Assembly (NCBI GenBank): GCA_002387005.1
Contig: DGKN01000182.1
Location: forward strand, 1 to 7,175
Length of the DNA: 7,175 nucleotides
Reading direction: 5' to 3'
Source: Propionibacteriaceae bacterium UBA4569
Lineage (GTDB): Bacteria; Actinomycetota; Actinomycetes; Propionibacteriales; Propionibacteriaceae
The notes under the pieces are model-generated. The model ran no database searches and was not told where the DNA came from. It worked only from the letters and a program-made list of their open reading frames with translations. The position numbers and the translations under genes were made by a program. Positions 1 through 5,703 of the stretch are shown in pieces (position 1 is the stretch's first letter; each line of letters starts with the position of its first letter).

Positions 1-168
1 GGCCCCGACCCGGCCGGGACGCTGCTGCTGCGCTGCGCGATGACGGCGCTGGCGCTGGCGGTGGGGACCAGCTTCGGGACGGCCGTCGCGCTGGCCCTGC
101 AGCGTTTCGGACGCCTGCGCCGAATGCGGTTGCGCCATCGGGCGGTCGCGACCGGGACGAGCGCCTAG
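1..168 (+). CDS. C-terminal fragment of a membrane protein (5' end outside window)
   Basis: Frame 1 is open from the first base to TAG at 166-168 and gives 55 residues. Almost every codon ends in G or C, as expected of a real gene in this genome. The fragment contains one clear hydrophobic segment at about residues 8-34 (LLLRCAMTALALAVGTSFG and onward), which looks like a final transmembrane helix. A basic tail follows (QRFGRLRRMRLRHR), which by the positive-inside rule would lie in the cytoplasm. The family cannot be assigned from so short a piece. The glycine- and alanine-rich last helix followed by arginines is reminiscent of threonine/serine exporter (ThrE-like) C-termini, but this is only an impression. 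The protein is truncated by the window edge, not by mutation. Confidence 0.6.
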   Translation, partial: GPDPAGTLLLRCAMTALALAVGTSFGTAVALALQRFGRLRRMRLRHRAVATGTSA

Positions 169-294
169 GTTTCGAGTGTGCCGTCGCTGGACATGATCTG
201 CCGTCCCACCGGGCTGTCGATGCGCCCGGTCTGCCATCACCTGCCGCCCGTGCGCACCTCGTCCACGATGCTGCACCAGATGGACTTGGCGAAC
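165..294 (-). pseudogene. possible broken minus-strand gene remnant, family unknown
   Basis: The stretch 169-366 holds no intact gene. One minus-strand frame nevertheless has the local coding signature. From 293 down to 240 it reads FAKSIWCSIVDEVRTGGR, with G or C in every third position. It then meets an in-frame TGA (237-239) and continues as WQTG and RIDSPVGRQIMSSDGTLE to a TAG at 165-167. That stop overlaps the stop of the upstream + strand gene through a shared CTAG. Above about 294 the frame stays open but turns proline/arginine-rich and loses protein-like character. I do not recognise the peptide. It could be a decayed gene end or chance bias in GC-rich DNA. I infer a remnant only from codon pattern. 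Confidence 0.25.
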
Positions 295-366
295 CCCTGA
301 ACGGGTGCTCGACGCGGACGGTCGCCGCGCGGTGCCGATCTCGGGCCGGGCTCAACCGGTGCTGTA

Positions 367-1056
367 ATGGCTGACATGTGGTTTCCCGTGGCCAGGTGGC
401 AGGGCGAGCGGACGATCGGACGCCTGCCGGAACCGGTGGTGACCGACAGCTTCGGCCAGGTCGGTGCGGGTGACGAGCAGTTGTCGCTGGTGGTGATCGG
501 GGACGAGTTGGCGGCCGCGGCGGGTTTCGCCGAGATGATCGCTTCGCGGGTGGCGCAGGCTCGGGGTGCGCGGGTGGTGTTCCAGTCGGTCGCCGAATCG
601 ATGGCGACAATCCGGGACGTGCACTACGGGACGCTGAACCGGGTTCCCGCCCGCACCGACGCGGTGGTGCTGGTGGTGGGCGTCCACGACGTGCTGGCCA
701 GGACGGGTTTGGACGAGTGGCGCACGGAGCTGGCGGCGACGCTTCAGATCCTGCGCCGGGTGGGGTGTGTGGTGGTGGCACAGGTGCCTGACCTGGGCGC
801 TGCCCCGCTGGTGGGCTGGCCCCTCTCGTCGTCCCTGACCGATCGGGTTCGGGCCCTCAACCGGGTCACCGCGGAAGTCTGCGGCGGAGCCAATCCCCGG
901 GCCCAGACCAACGATCCCCGAGCCTGTCGAGGGGTCACCCTCCCCGCCCCGACTGGCTATGAGGGCGACCGCTGGACCCCCGACGCGACCTCACGCACCA
1001 CGTGGGCCGAGCTGCTCGGCGAGATGCGTTTGCCCAAAACTGATTGCTCGTGCTGA
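367..1056 (+). CDS. SGNH/GDSL-hydrolase-like protein lacking the catalytic residues
   Basis: A 229-residue protein with an ATG start and no obvious signal peptide. Its order of segments follows the SGNH/GDSL esterase fold. Block I is LVVIGDELAA (residues 41-50), where the family has GDS. Block III is VVLVVGVHDVL (100-110), where the family has GxND. A hydrophobic strand VVVAQVPDLGAAP (135-147) comes between block III and the C-terminus. The nucleophile Ser is replaced by Glu (GDEL, 45-48) and the block III Asn by His (GVHD, 105-108). The C-terminal DxxH motif is not found: the matching area reads WTPDATSRTTWAELL (203-217). Residues 183-190 are encoded by a palindromic repeat. I infer a non-catalytic paralogue or a decaying gene. 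It is convergent with the acid-sugar operon and probably unrelated to it. The start is uncertain because no strong ribosome binding site is seen. Confidence 0.6.
   Translation: MADMWFPVARWQGERTIGRLPEPVVTDSFGQVGAGDEQLSLVVIGDELAAAAGFAEMIASRVAQARGARVVFQSVAESMATIRDVHYGTLNRVPARTDAVVLVVGVHDVLARTGLDEWRTELAATLQILRRVGCVVVAQVPDLGAAPLVGWPLSSSLTDRVRALNRVTAEVCGGANPRAQTNDPRACRGVTLPAPTGYEGDRWTPDATSRTTWAELLGEMRLPKTDCSC
913..936. repeat. PEPVEG-type palindromic repeat inside a coding region
   Basis: The core CCCCGAGCCTGTCGAGGGG (916-934) with flanking GA/TC resembles the short dispersed palindrome seen in many actinobacterial and some proteobacterial genomes, usually of the form CCCTGAGCCTGTCGAAGGG. It can fold as a hairpin through CCCC/GGGG and GA/TC. 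Here it spans exactly eight codons and keeps the frame open, adding DPRACRGV to the hydrolase-like protein. In another frame the same sequence reads PEPVEG, the signature often seen when these repeats are translated. I recall this family from general knowledge; other copies in this genome lie outside the window. Confidence 0.6.
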
Positions 1057-1117
1057 TGGTCGCGGTTGACCACAGGCGCGGGATCTATCAGCGCCGATGA
1101 CTTCAAGGAACCACCGC

Positions 1118-1151
1118 TGGTCCACTGAACCGACTCGCGCCAAGTGGACCA
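1118..1151. terminator. inverted repeat between convergent genes, possible bidirectional terminator
   Basis: TGGTCCACT (1118-1126) and AGTGGACCA (1143-1151) are perfect 9-bp inverted arms around a 16-base loop. The element lies in the 120-bp gap between the stops of the hydrolase-like gene (1056) and the ltnD-like gene (1179 on the opposite strand), where both transcripts should end. There is no T-tract on either side, so it is not a classic intrinsic terminator. Many high-GC actinobacterial terminators also lack one. It could instead be a protein-binding site. Confidence 0.3.
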
Positions 1152-1176
1152 ACGGCTCGCCAACCCCAAGGTTCGG

Positions 1177-2049
1177 TCACTCGCCCAGCAGGATCCGGTA
1201 GACGATCGAGTCGTCCTTGCGACCCAGACCCTCACGTCGTCCCCGCAGGTAGAGCTGCTCGGCAGTCGATGCCAGGGGAACCTCCTGGGCCACCTCACGG
1301 GCGGCTTGGGTGACCAGACCCATGTCCTTCACGAAGATGTCGAGAGCCGAGCGGGCCTCGTCGTGGTCACCGTCCACCATCCGGCGGCCGCGGTCGCCGA
1401 ACATGAACGACGCTGCTGCTCCGGCACCGAGCACCTCGTAGATCTGCGCGATGTCCAAGCCCATCGAGTCGGCCAGCGCCATGGCCTCCCCCGCAACTGC
1501 GATGTGGACGCCGCACAGCAGCTGGTTGACCACCTTGAAACGCTGACCGTCGCCGGGCTTGTCACCGACGATGGCGGCGGTGCCCGCCATCGAGTCCAGA
1601 AGAGGACGGACGCTCTCGACGTCCTGCGGGGTGCCGGAGACCATCATCAACAGGTCGCCGGTACCGGCGCGGACCACACCGCCGCTGACGGGGGCGTCGA
1701 CCAGGTGACCGGAGGGAAGCTTCGCCAACGCCTGCTCGATCGCAGCCGGGCCGACGGTCGCCATCACCATGACGACCGTGTCGGGTCCCAGCTCACCGAC
1801 GATTCCCTGCTCGCCGAACAGCACGTCGTCCAGCTGCGCGCCGGTGGCGACCATCAAGCCGACCACATCGCGTCCCTTGGCGGCCTCGGCAGCGGACGCT
1901 GCGGGCTTCAGGTGCTCGGCATGCTTCTGCAGGATATCGGCGCTCACGTCGTAGGCCGTCACCTCGAACCCGTCCGCGGCCAGCACCTCGGCCATGGGCC
2001 CGCCCATGGCGCCCAGCCCGATCCAACCGACCTTGATGTTGTTGCTCAT
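1177..2049 (-). CDS. ltnD: L-threonate dehydrogenase-like beta-hydroxyacid dehydrogenase
   Basis: A 290-residue cytoplasmic NAD(P)-dependent oxidoreductase of the 3-hydroxyisobutyrate dehydrogenase superfamily, at normal family length. The N-terminal Rossmann domain carries GLGAMGGPMA (11-20). The substrate-binding signature DAPVSGG is at 118-124. The catalytic Lys lies in FKVVNQ (K172, with N175), and a C-terminal KDMGL (241-245) belongs to the all-helical domain. Proximity to a DUF1537 kinase, a GntP permease and a DenD-like gene points to LtnD, which oxidises L-threonate to 2-oxo-tetronate. Without context, tartronate semialdehyde or 3-hydroxyisobutyrate reductase would be equally possible. 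The start overlaps the kinase stop by four bases (ATGA). An AGGAG ribosome site at 2056-2060 (minus strand) sits six bases upstream. It is the last gene of the operon. Confidence 0.8.
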   Translation of the reverse strand: MSNNIKVGWIGLGAMGGPMAEVLAADGFEVTAYDVSADILQKHAEHLKPAASAAEAAKGRDVVGLMVATGAQLDDVLFGEQGIVGELGPDTVVMVMATVGPAAIEQALAKLPSGHLVDAPVSGGVVRAGTGDLLMMVSGTPQDVESVRPLLDSMAGTAAIVGDKPGDGQRFKVVNQLLCGVHIAVAGEAMALADSMGLDIAQIYEVLGAGAAASFMFGDRGRRMVDGDHDEARSALDIFVKDMGLVTQAAREVAQEVPLASTAEQLYLRGRREGLGRKDDSIVYRILLGE

Positions 2050-3434
2050 GACTGGCTCCTGTCGTTCGTTGACTGGCTTGCGATGGTGGCGGCGGTCAGG
2101 CGTTCGACCACCTCGGCGAGAGCCTGCTCGCCGCCGACATTTCCGGGAAACACCACATACGGCATTCCCTGGCTGTCCTGAGGTGCCTCCACTGCGGTGA
2201 ACATCGAGATCTGCCCGGGGTAGAACTGGCCGCGGACCTTGGCGTGGGTCATCCCGAGACCTTCGGCAGCGACCTCGTGGGAGGTGATGCCGCCCTTGGC
2301 GACCACCCAGGCGGGCCTGGCCCGCAACACGAGCTGGACGACCTGGACCACGGCCTCGGAGACGCTGCGCGCGATCTCCAGCGACGCGTCCTTGTCATCG
2401 CTGCGAACGAGTTCTCGGCTGGTGAAGACGACACAGTCCTGCGTGGGCAATGCCGCACGGATCGCCTCGGCGACCTCGTGGACGTGCTGCTCACGGGTGC
2501 CCGGATCCAGCAGGGTGGGCACGTGCAGCTCGAACTCCGTCAGGGTTCCGCGAGCCTGGACGGCGCGCAGCTGGGCGGTGGTCAGGCCGACGTGCGAACC
2601 CACCACGACGAGGCCGTGGGGCAGCCGGGAGGGATCGGTAGCGAGTTCTTCGTCGCCGAGCACCCGTGCATCGCGCTGCCCGGCCAACGGCCGGACGAAG
2701 CTGGGGCCGCATCGGGAGATGAAGCAGCGCCCCTGCGCCTCACGGCGGCCCAAGGCCTCGGCCACCACCTCCATGTCGGAGTACTCGGTGGCGTTGACCA
2801 CCACCCACTGGCGCGCGGTCACCCCGGCGAGCATCTCTTCGACCCGATCGACGCCGCCCTCACGGATGTCGTCCAGGGACAGGCTGGCGACATCGGCCAC
2901 CGTCACGGAACCACCCGAGCGCTCCTCGAGGAAGGCCTTCAGGTCCGAGTTCTGGTAGCCGAAGGTCGCGTCCTGGGCGAAGTCGGTGTCGGCGGCCTGC
3001 TTGGCGACGCCGTTAACCATCGCGAAGTGCGTGTCGCCGGTGGTGAAGCGTCCGGCCTCTATCATCGCGGGGCAGAACAGGAAGCCATCAACGGCGATGC
3101 CGTGTTCTTCCAGCACGTCCGCCAGGGCATTGGGCTCTGCGATCACGTGCCCGCGAAGCGTGGAGTCAGATCGCGACACGACGTGAAGACCTGCGGTCTC
3201 AACACCGGTGGCGAGGAAGCCCTCGAGGATGCGGCGGTTCTTGGCAACGGCCTCGTCCTCGGGCAGTGCCCTGGTGTTCTGCAGAACGAAGCAGGCGCTG
3301 CCCTGCTCGGCGAGGGCGCGGGCCGCAATGGCTGGGTCCTCGACAAAAGCGATGTCCACGTCGGCGACGCACTGGGAGCCGGTTGGGTCGTCGTCCAGTA
3401 CGAGGACGCGACGCTGGTTGGTGAACTCGTTCAT
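2046..3434 (-). CDS. otnK: four-carbon acid sugar kinase (DUF1537, OtnK family)
   Basis: A 462-residue kinase with the two-domain DUF1537 layout. The N-terminal substrate domain shows DDDPTGS (14-20) and the hallmark SRSDSTLRGH (87-96). The C-terminal nucleotide-binding domain shows VVVGSHVGLTTAQL (277-290), KGGITSHEVAAEGLG (380-394) and FPGNVGG (429-435). Characterised members phosphorylate the C4 hydroxyl of 3-oxo-tetronate (OtnK), D-threonate (DtnK) or D-erythronate (DenK). Neighbouring ltnD- and denD-like genes favour an OtnK role, but motifs alone do not separate these substrates, so the symbol is provisional. The start is supported by GGAGGAG (3445-3451, minus strand) ten bases before the ATG. 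The gene begins 21 bases after the permease stop and overlaps ltnD by four bases, so translational coupling is likely. Confidence 0.85.
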   Translation of the reverse strand: MNEFTNQRRVLVLDDDPTGSQCVADVDIAFVEDPAIAARALAEQGSACFVLQNTRALPEDEAVAKNRRILEGFLATGVETAGLHVVSRSDSTLRGHVIAEPNALADVLEEHGIAVDGFLFCPAMIEAGRFTTGDTHFAMVNGVAKQAADTDFAQDATFGYQNSDLKAFLEERSGGSVTVADVASLSLDDIREGGVDRVEEMLAGVTARQWVVVNATEYSDMEVVAEALGRREAQGRCFISRCGPSFVRPLAGQRDARVLGDEELATDPSRLPHGLVVVGSHVGLTTAQLRAVQARGTLTEFELHVPTLLDPGTREQHVHEVAEAIRAALPTQDCVVFTSRELVRSDDKDASLEIARSVSEAVVQVVQLVLRARPAWVVAKGGITSHEVAAEGLGMTHAKVRGQFYPGQISMFTAVEAPQDSQGMPYVVFPGNVGGEQALAEVVERLTAATIASQSTNDRSQS

Positions 3435-3455
3435 GGGAACTCTTCTCCTCCAGAA

Positions 3456-4835
3456 CTACGAGACCAGGCCCACGACGGGCCACAGGAGACAGATGACGAG
3501 GAAGCCGACGATCGAGGTAGCGGTGGAGCACACCGTGTACGACTTCAGCGCGTCCGCAGTGCTGACGCGGTAGTAGCGGCTCCACACCCAGAACAGCGAG
3601 TCGTTGACGTGGGAGAGGGCCATGGAACCGGTGCCGATCGCCAGCGTGACCAGCGCCAGCTGCATCACCGAGAGGTGCATCGAGGCGGCCAGCGGAGCGA
3701 GCAGGGGTGCAGTGGTGATCGTGGCCACCGTCGCCGAGCCCTGGGCGGCGCGGATCAGCGCCGACATCAGGTAGGCGAGCAGCAGGATCGGCAGACCCGA
3801 TCCGGCCAGCGCATCGGCCACGGCCTTCGCGACTCCGGTCTGGGTGAGGACGTAGCCGAAGGTTCCGCCGGCGCCCGTGATCAGGATCACGGCGGCAGTG
3901 GCCGGGAGCGCGGAACTCACCACGTCCTCGATCCGGCCAGCATTCCAGCCGCGACGGATGCCGAGGAAGAAGATTGCCAGCAGCACGCCGATCAGCAGGG
4001 CAGCCGGGGAGGCACCGACGAGCGACAGGAAGGAACGGATCGAATTTCCCTTGGGCAACGTCAGGGCGCTGACCGTCTGGGACATGATCAGCGCCAGCGG
4101 CACGACGATCATGGCAAGCACCAGGCCAACACTGGGCAGCTGTTCGCCGCTGCGGTCAGTGCCGGCTTCCTCGTGCACACCGGCCGCCGTGCTGCCGATC
4201 TCCGGTACGGCCGAGAACACGCGCTTGGTGATCACGCCGCTGAGCGCCTGGCCGAAGATCCACATCACGATGGCGGGGATGAACCCGAGCAGCAGCACCA
4301 TGCCGACATCGGCGCCCATCAGCTCCGAACCACCCACGATGCCGGGGTGAGGGGGCAGGACGACGTGGACGGTCAGCAGGGCGATGACGGTGGGCAGAGC
4401 GTAGGTGAGCATGTTCACCCGTCCCGGCATGCGACGGGCGACGGCCATCACGATGGGGACGAGCACGATCGTGGCGACGTCGACGAAGACGGGGATGCCG
4501 AAGATGAAGGACGCTGCACCCAGCGCCCAGGCAGCGCGCTTCTCGCCGAACTTGCGCAACAGCGCGGCGGCCAGTACCTCCGCACCCCCGGACACCTCGA
4601 CGATGCGTCCGAGCATCGCGCCCAGGGTGACGATCAGGGCCACCGACCCGAGGGTCTTGCCCATGCCGGCCTGGAGCGTGGGGATGACCTCGGCCATCGG
4701 CATGCCGGCGACCAGCGCGAGGGCGATGGACACGACGATCATCGCGATGAAGGGGTGGGCCTTGGCCTTCATGATCAGGGCCAGGATGGCCAGCACGGCA
4801 GCGAGGCCGAGCAGCAGGAGCATGGTGGACGACAT
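3456..4835 (-). CDS. GntP-family sugar acid permease
   Basis: A 459-residue integral membrane transporter of the gluconate:H+ symporter (GntP) family, close to the usual length of about 450. Hydrophobic segments run throughout, with a polar loop at about 212-234. Conserved family stretches include GIPVFVDVATIVLVPI (113-128), HVVLPPHPG (157-165), GAGGTFG (321-327), RAAQGSATVA (362-371) and GSMALSHVNDSLFW (403-416). Known members import gluconate and related aldonates in symport with protons. With an acid-sugar kinase and dehydrogenase downstream, threonate or erythronate is the probable substrate here; that is inference from context. It is the first gene of the minus-strand operon. The ATG follows AGGA (4841-4844, minus strand) by five bases, and the start lies 39 bases from the operator-like palindrome. 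Confidence 0.9.
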   Translation of the reverse strand: MSSTMLLLLGLAAVLAILALIMKAKAHPFIAMIVVSIALALVAGMPMAEVIPTLQAGMGKTLGSVALIVTLGAMLGRIVEVSGGAEVLAAALLRKFGEKRAAWALGAASFIFGIPVFVDVATIVLVPIVMAVARRMPGRVNMLTYALPTVIALLTVHVVLPPHPGIVGGSELMGADVGMVLLLGFIPAIVMWIFGQALSGVITKRVFSAVPEIGSTAAGVHEEAGTDRSGEQLPSVGLVLAMIVVPLALIMSQTVSALTLPKGNSIRSFLSLVGASPAALLIGVLLAIFFLGIRRGWNAGRIEDVVSSALPATAAVILITGAGGTFGYVLTQTGVAKAVADALAGSGLPILLLAYLMSALIRAAQGSATVATITTAPLLAPLAASMHLSVMQLALVTLAIGTGSMALSHVNDSLFWVWSRYYRVSTADALKSYTVCSTATSIVGFLVICLLWPVVGLVS

Positions 4836-4946
4836 GTATTTCCTTCGTCATTGAGGGATGGATAGCTCGTGAGGAACTTGTCAGATAACTGACAAGTTAT
4901 GCTGGCCCTGCCAACCACGTCAAGACCCACAAGAACGGAGCAGACG
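4836..4946. promoter_or_regulatory. divergent control region between permease operon and gntR-denD
   Basis: This 111-bp gap separates the start codons of two divergent transcription units, so it should hold promoters in both directions. It is visibly more AT-rich in its middle than the flanking genes. A TATCCA hexamer (4859-4864, minus strand) and a TATGCT hexamer (4898-4903, plus strand) are possible -10 elements. No convincing -35 partner at 16-18 bp exists for either; the near-consensus CTGACA and TTGTCA hexamers lie only 14 bp away. The plus-strand ribosome site is GGAG at 4937-4940, six bases before the gntR ATG. Confidence 0.6.
4875..4898. promoter_or_regulatory. palindromic operator, probable GntR-family binding site
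   Basis: AACTTGTCAG (4875-4884) and CTGACAAGTT (4889-4898) form perfect 10-bp inverted arms around ATAA. A second palindrome overlaps it: ATAACT (4885-4890) and AGTTAT (4895-4900) around GACA, its centre shifted six bases to the right. FadR-subfamily regulators typically bind short palindromes with GT and AC half-sites, and TTGTC/GACAA halves fit that style. The position, beside the gntR-type gene and overlapping or adjoining both promoters, fits repression of the permease-kinase-dehydrogenase operon together with autoregulation. Binding by this particular protein is inferred. Confidence 0.75.
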
Positions 4947-5645
4947 ATGAAGGCATCCGAGCGGGTCGTCACGGCGATCCTCGAGGCGATCGCGTCCGGC
5001 GAGTTCCCCATCGGCGAGGAGTTGCCTGCCGAGTCGGCGCTGGCGGAGCGCTACTCCGTGTCACGTCTGACCATCCGGGAGGCCACTGGGGTGCTTGCCT
5101 CGGCCGGCGTGCTGGAGGTGCAGCAGGGGCGCCGCAACCGTGTCGCCGACATGGCGCGGTGGAGCGTTCTGGACCCTGCGATCGTCGAGACCCGCGCCCG
5201 ACTGCAGGGCAGCACCGCAGAGTTGGTGGCGGAGTTGATGGAGGCACGCCGCGTGCTGGAGGTCGGCATCGCCCGGCTGGCCGCCCGACGCGTGGACGAC
5301 GAACAGCTGACGGCACTGGCCGAGCAGGTGGAACTCATGCGCGCGTGCATCGAGGACGATTCCATGGTTGAGCGCTCCGCGTCAGCGGACATCCGATTCC
5401 ACGAGGTCATCCAGGAGGCCGCCCGCAATGCCTATCTGGCTGGCGCCTTCGCGCCCCTGAGCCAGATGTTGCTCAGGGTGAGACTGGAGACCTCGTCGAC
5501 CCGCTCCGTGCGCGCGGACGCGGTGGCTTGGCACGAGAAGATCCTGGCTGCGCTGCAGGCACATGACGAGGACGCGGCCGGCGCGGCGATGGCTGGGCAC
5601 ATGGCGCAGACCTCGGAGGCGACCCGGACGATCAGTCTGGTGTGA
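4947..5645 (+). CDS. GntR-family (FadR/FCD subfamily) transcriptional regulator
   Basis: A 232-residue DNA-binding regulator. The N-terminal winged helix-turn-helix (about 5-66) contains LPAESALAERYSVSRLTIRE followed by the wing LEVQQGRRNRV. The C-terminal FCD ligand domain (about 90-225) keeps the usual metal-ligand set D148 and H152 (SADIRFHE), H196 (WHEKI) and H218 (GHM), so it probably binds an organic-acid effector through a metal. I chose ATG 4947 with GGAG at 4937-4940. An in-frame ATG at 4899 abuts the operator palindrome, lacks a ribosome site and would add 16 residues without family character. It is divergent from the permease operon and followed by the denD-like gene after 58 bases. 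I infer a repressor released by a tetronate or its oxo-product. Confidence 0.88.
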   Translation: MKASERVVTAILEAIASGEFPIGEELPAESALAERYSVSRLTIREATGVLASAGVLEVQQGRRNRVADMARWSVLDPAIVETRARLQGSTAELVAELMEARRVLEVGIARLAARRVDDEQLTALAEQVELMRACIEDDSMVERSASADIRFHEVIQEAARNAYLAGAFAPLSQMLLRVRLETSSTRSVRADAVAWHEKILAALQAHDEDAAGAAMAGHMAQTSEATRTISLV

Positions 5646-5703
5646 GCCGAGGATTCCACATCGATGATTGGCGCGGCTGCGGCCGCTGGAAGGGGACGTA
5701 CTG

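Noticed and set aside
1144..2181. A 345-codon open frame on the + strand
   Set aside because: It is antisense to the ltnD-like gene, which has clear dehydrogenase motifs, and its own translation is low-complexity His/Asp/Gly-rich sequence.
2244..4865. An 873-codon open frame on the + strand
   Set aside because: It lies antisense to the kinase and permease genes, is rich in His, Gly, Asp and Gln, and resembles no protein family. It arises from the codon bias of the genes on the opposite strand.
4859..4903. Specific -35/-10 promoter pairs in the divergent region
   Set aside because: TATCCA and TATGCT are possible -10 elements, but the plausible -35 hexamers are only 14 bases away, so no individual promoter is called.
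4899..4946. A 16-residue N-terminal extension of the GntR regulator from ATG 4899
   Set aside because: That ATG begins directly after the operator palindrome and has no ribosome site. ATG 4947 has GGAG at the right distance and starts at the normal edge of the HTH domain.
5668..5703. A 12-residue N-terminal extension of the denD-like protein from TTG 5668
   Set aside because: The strong GGAAGGGGA ribosome site lies within this segment and points to ATG 5704, which places the TGGAGFLG motif at the normal distance from the N-terminus.
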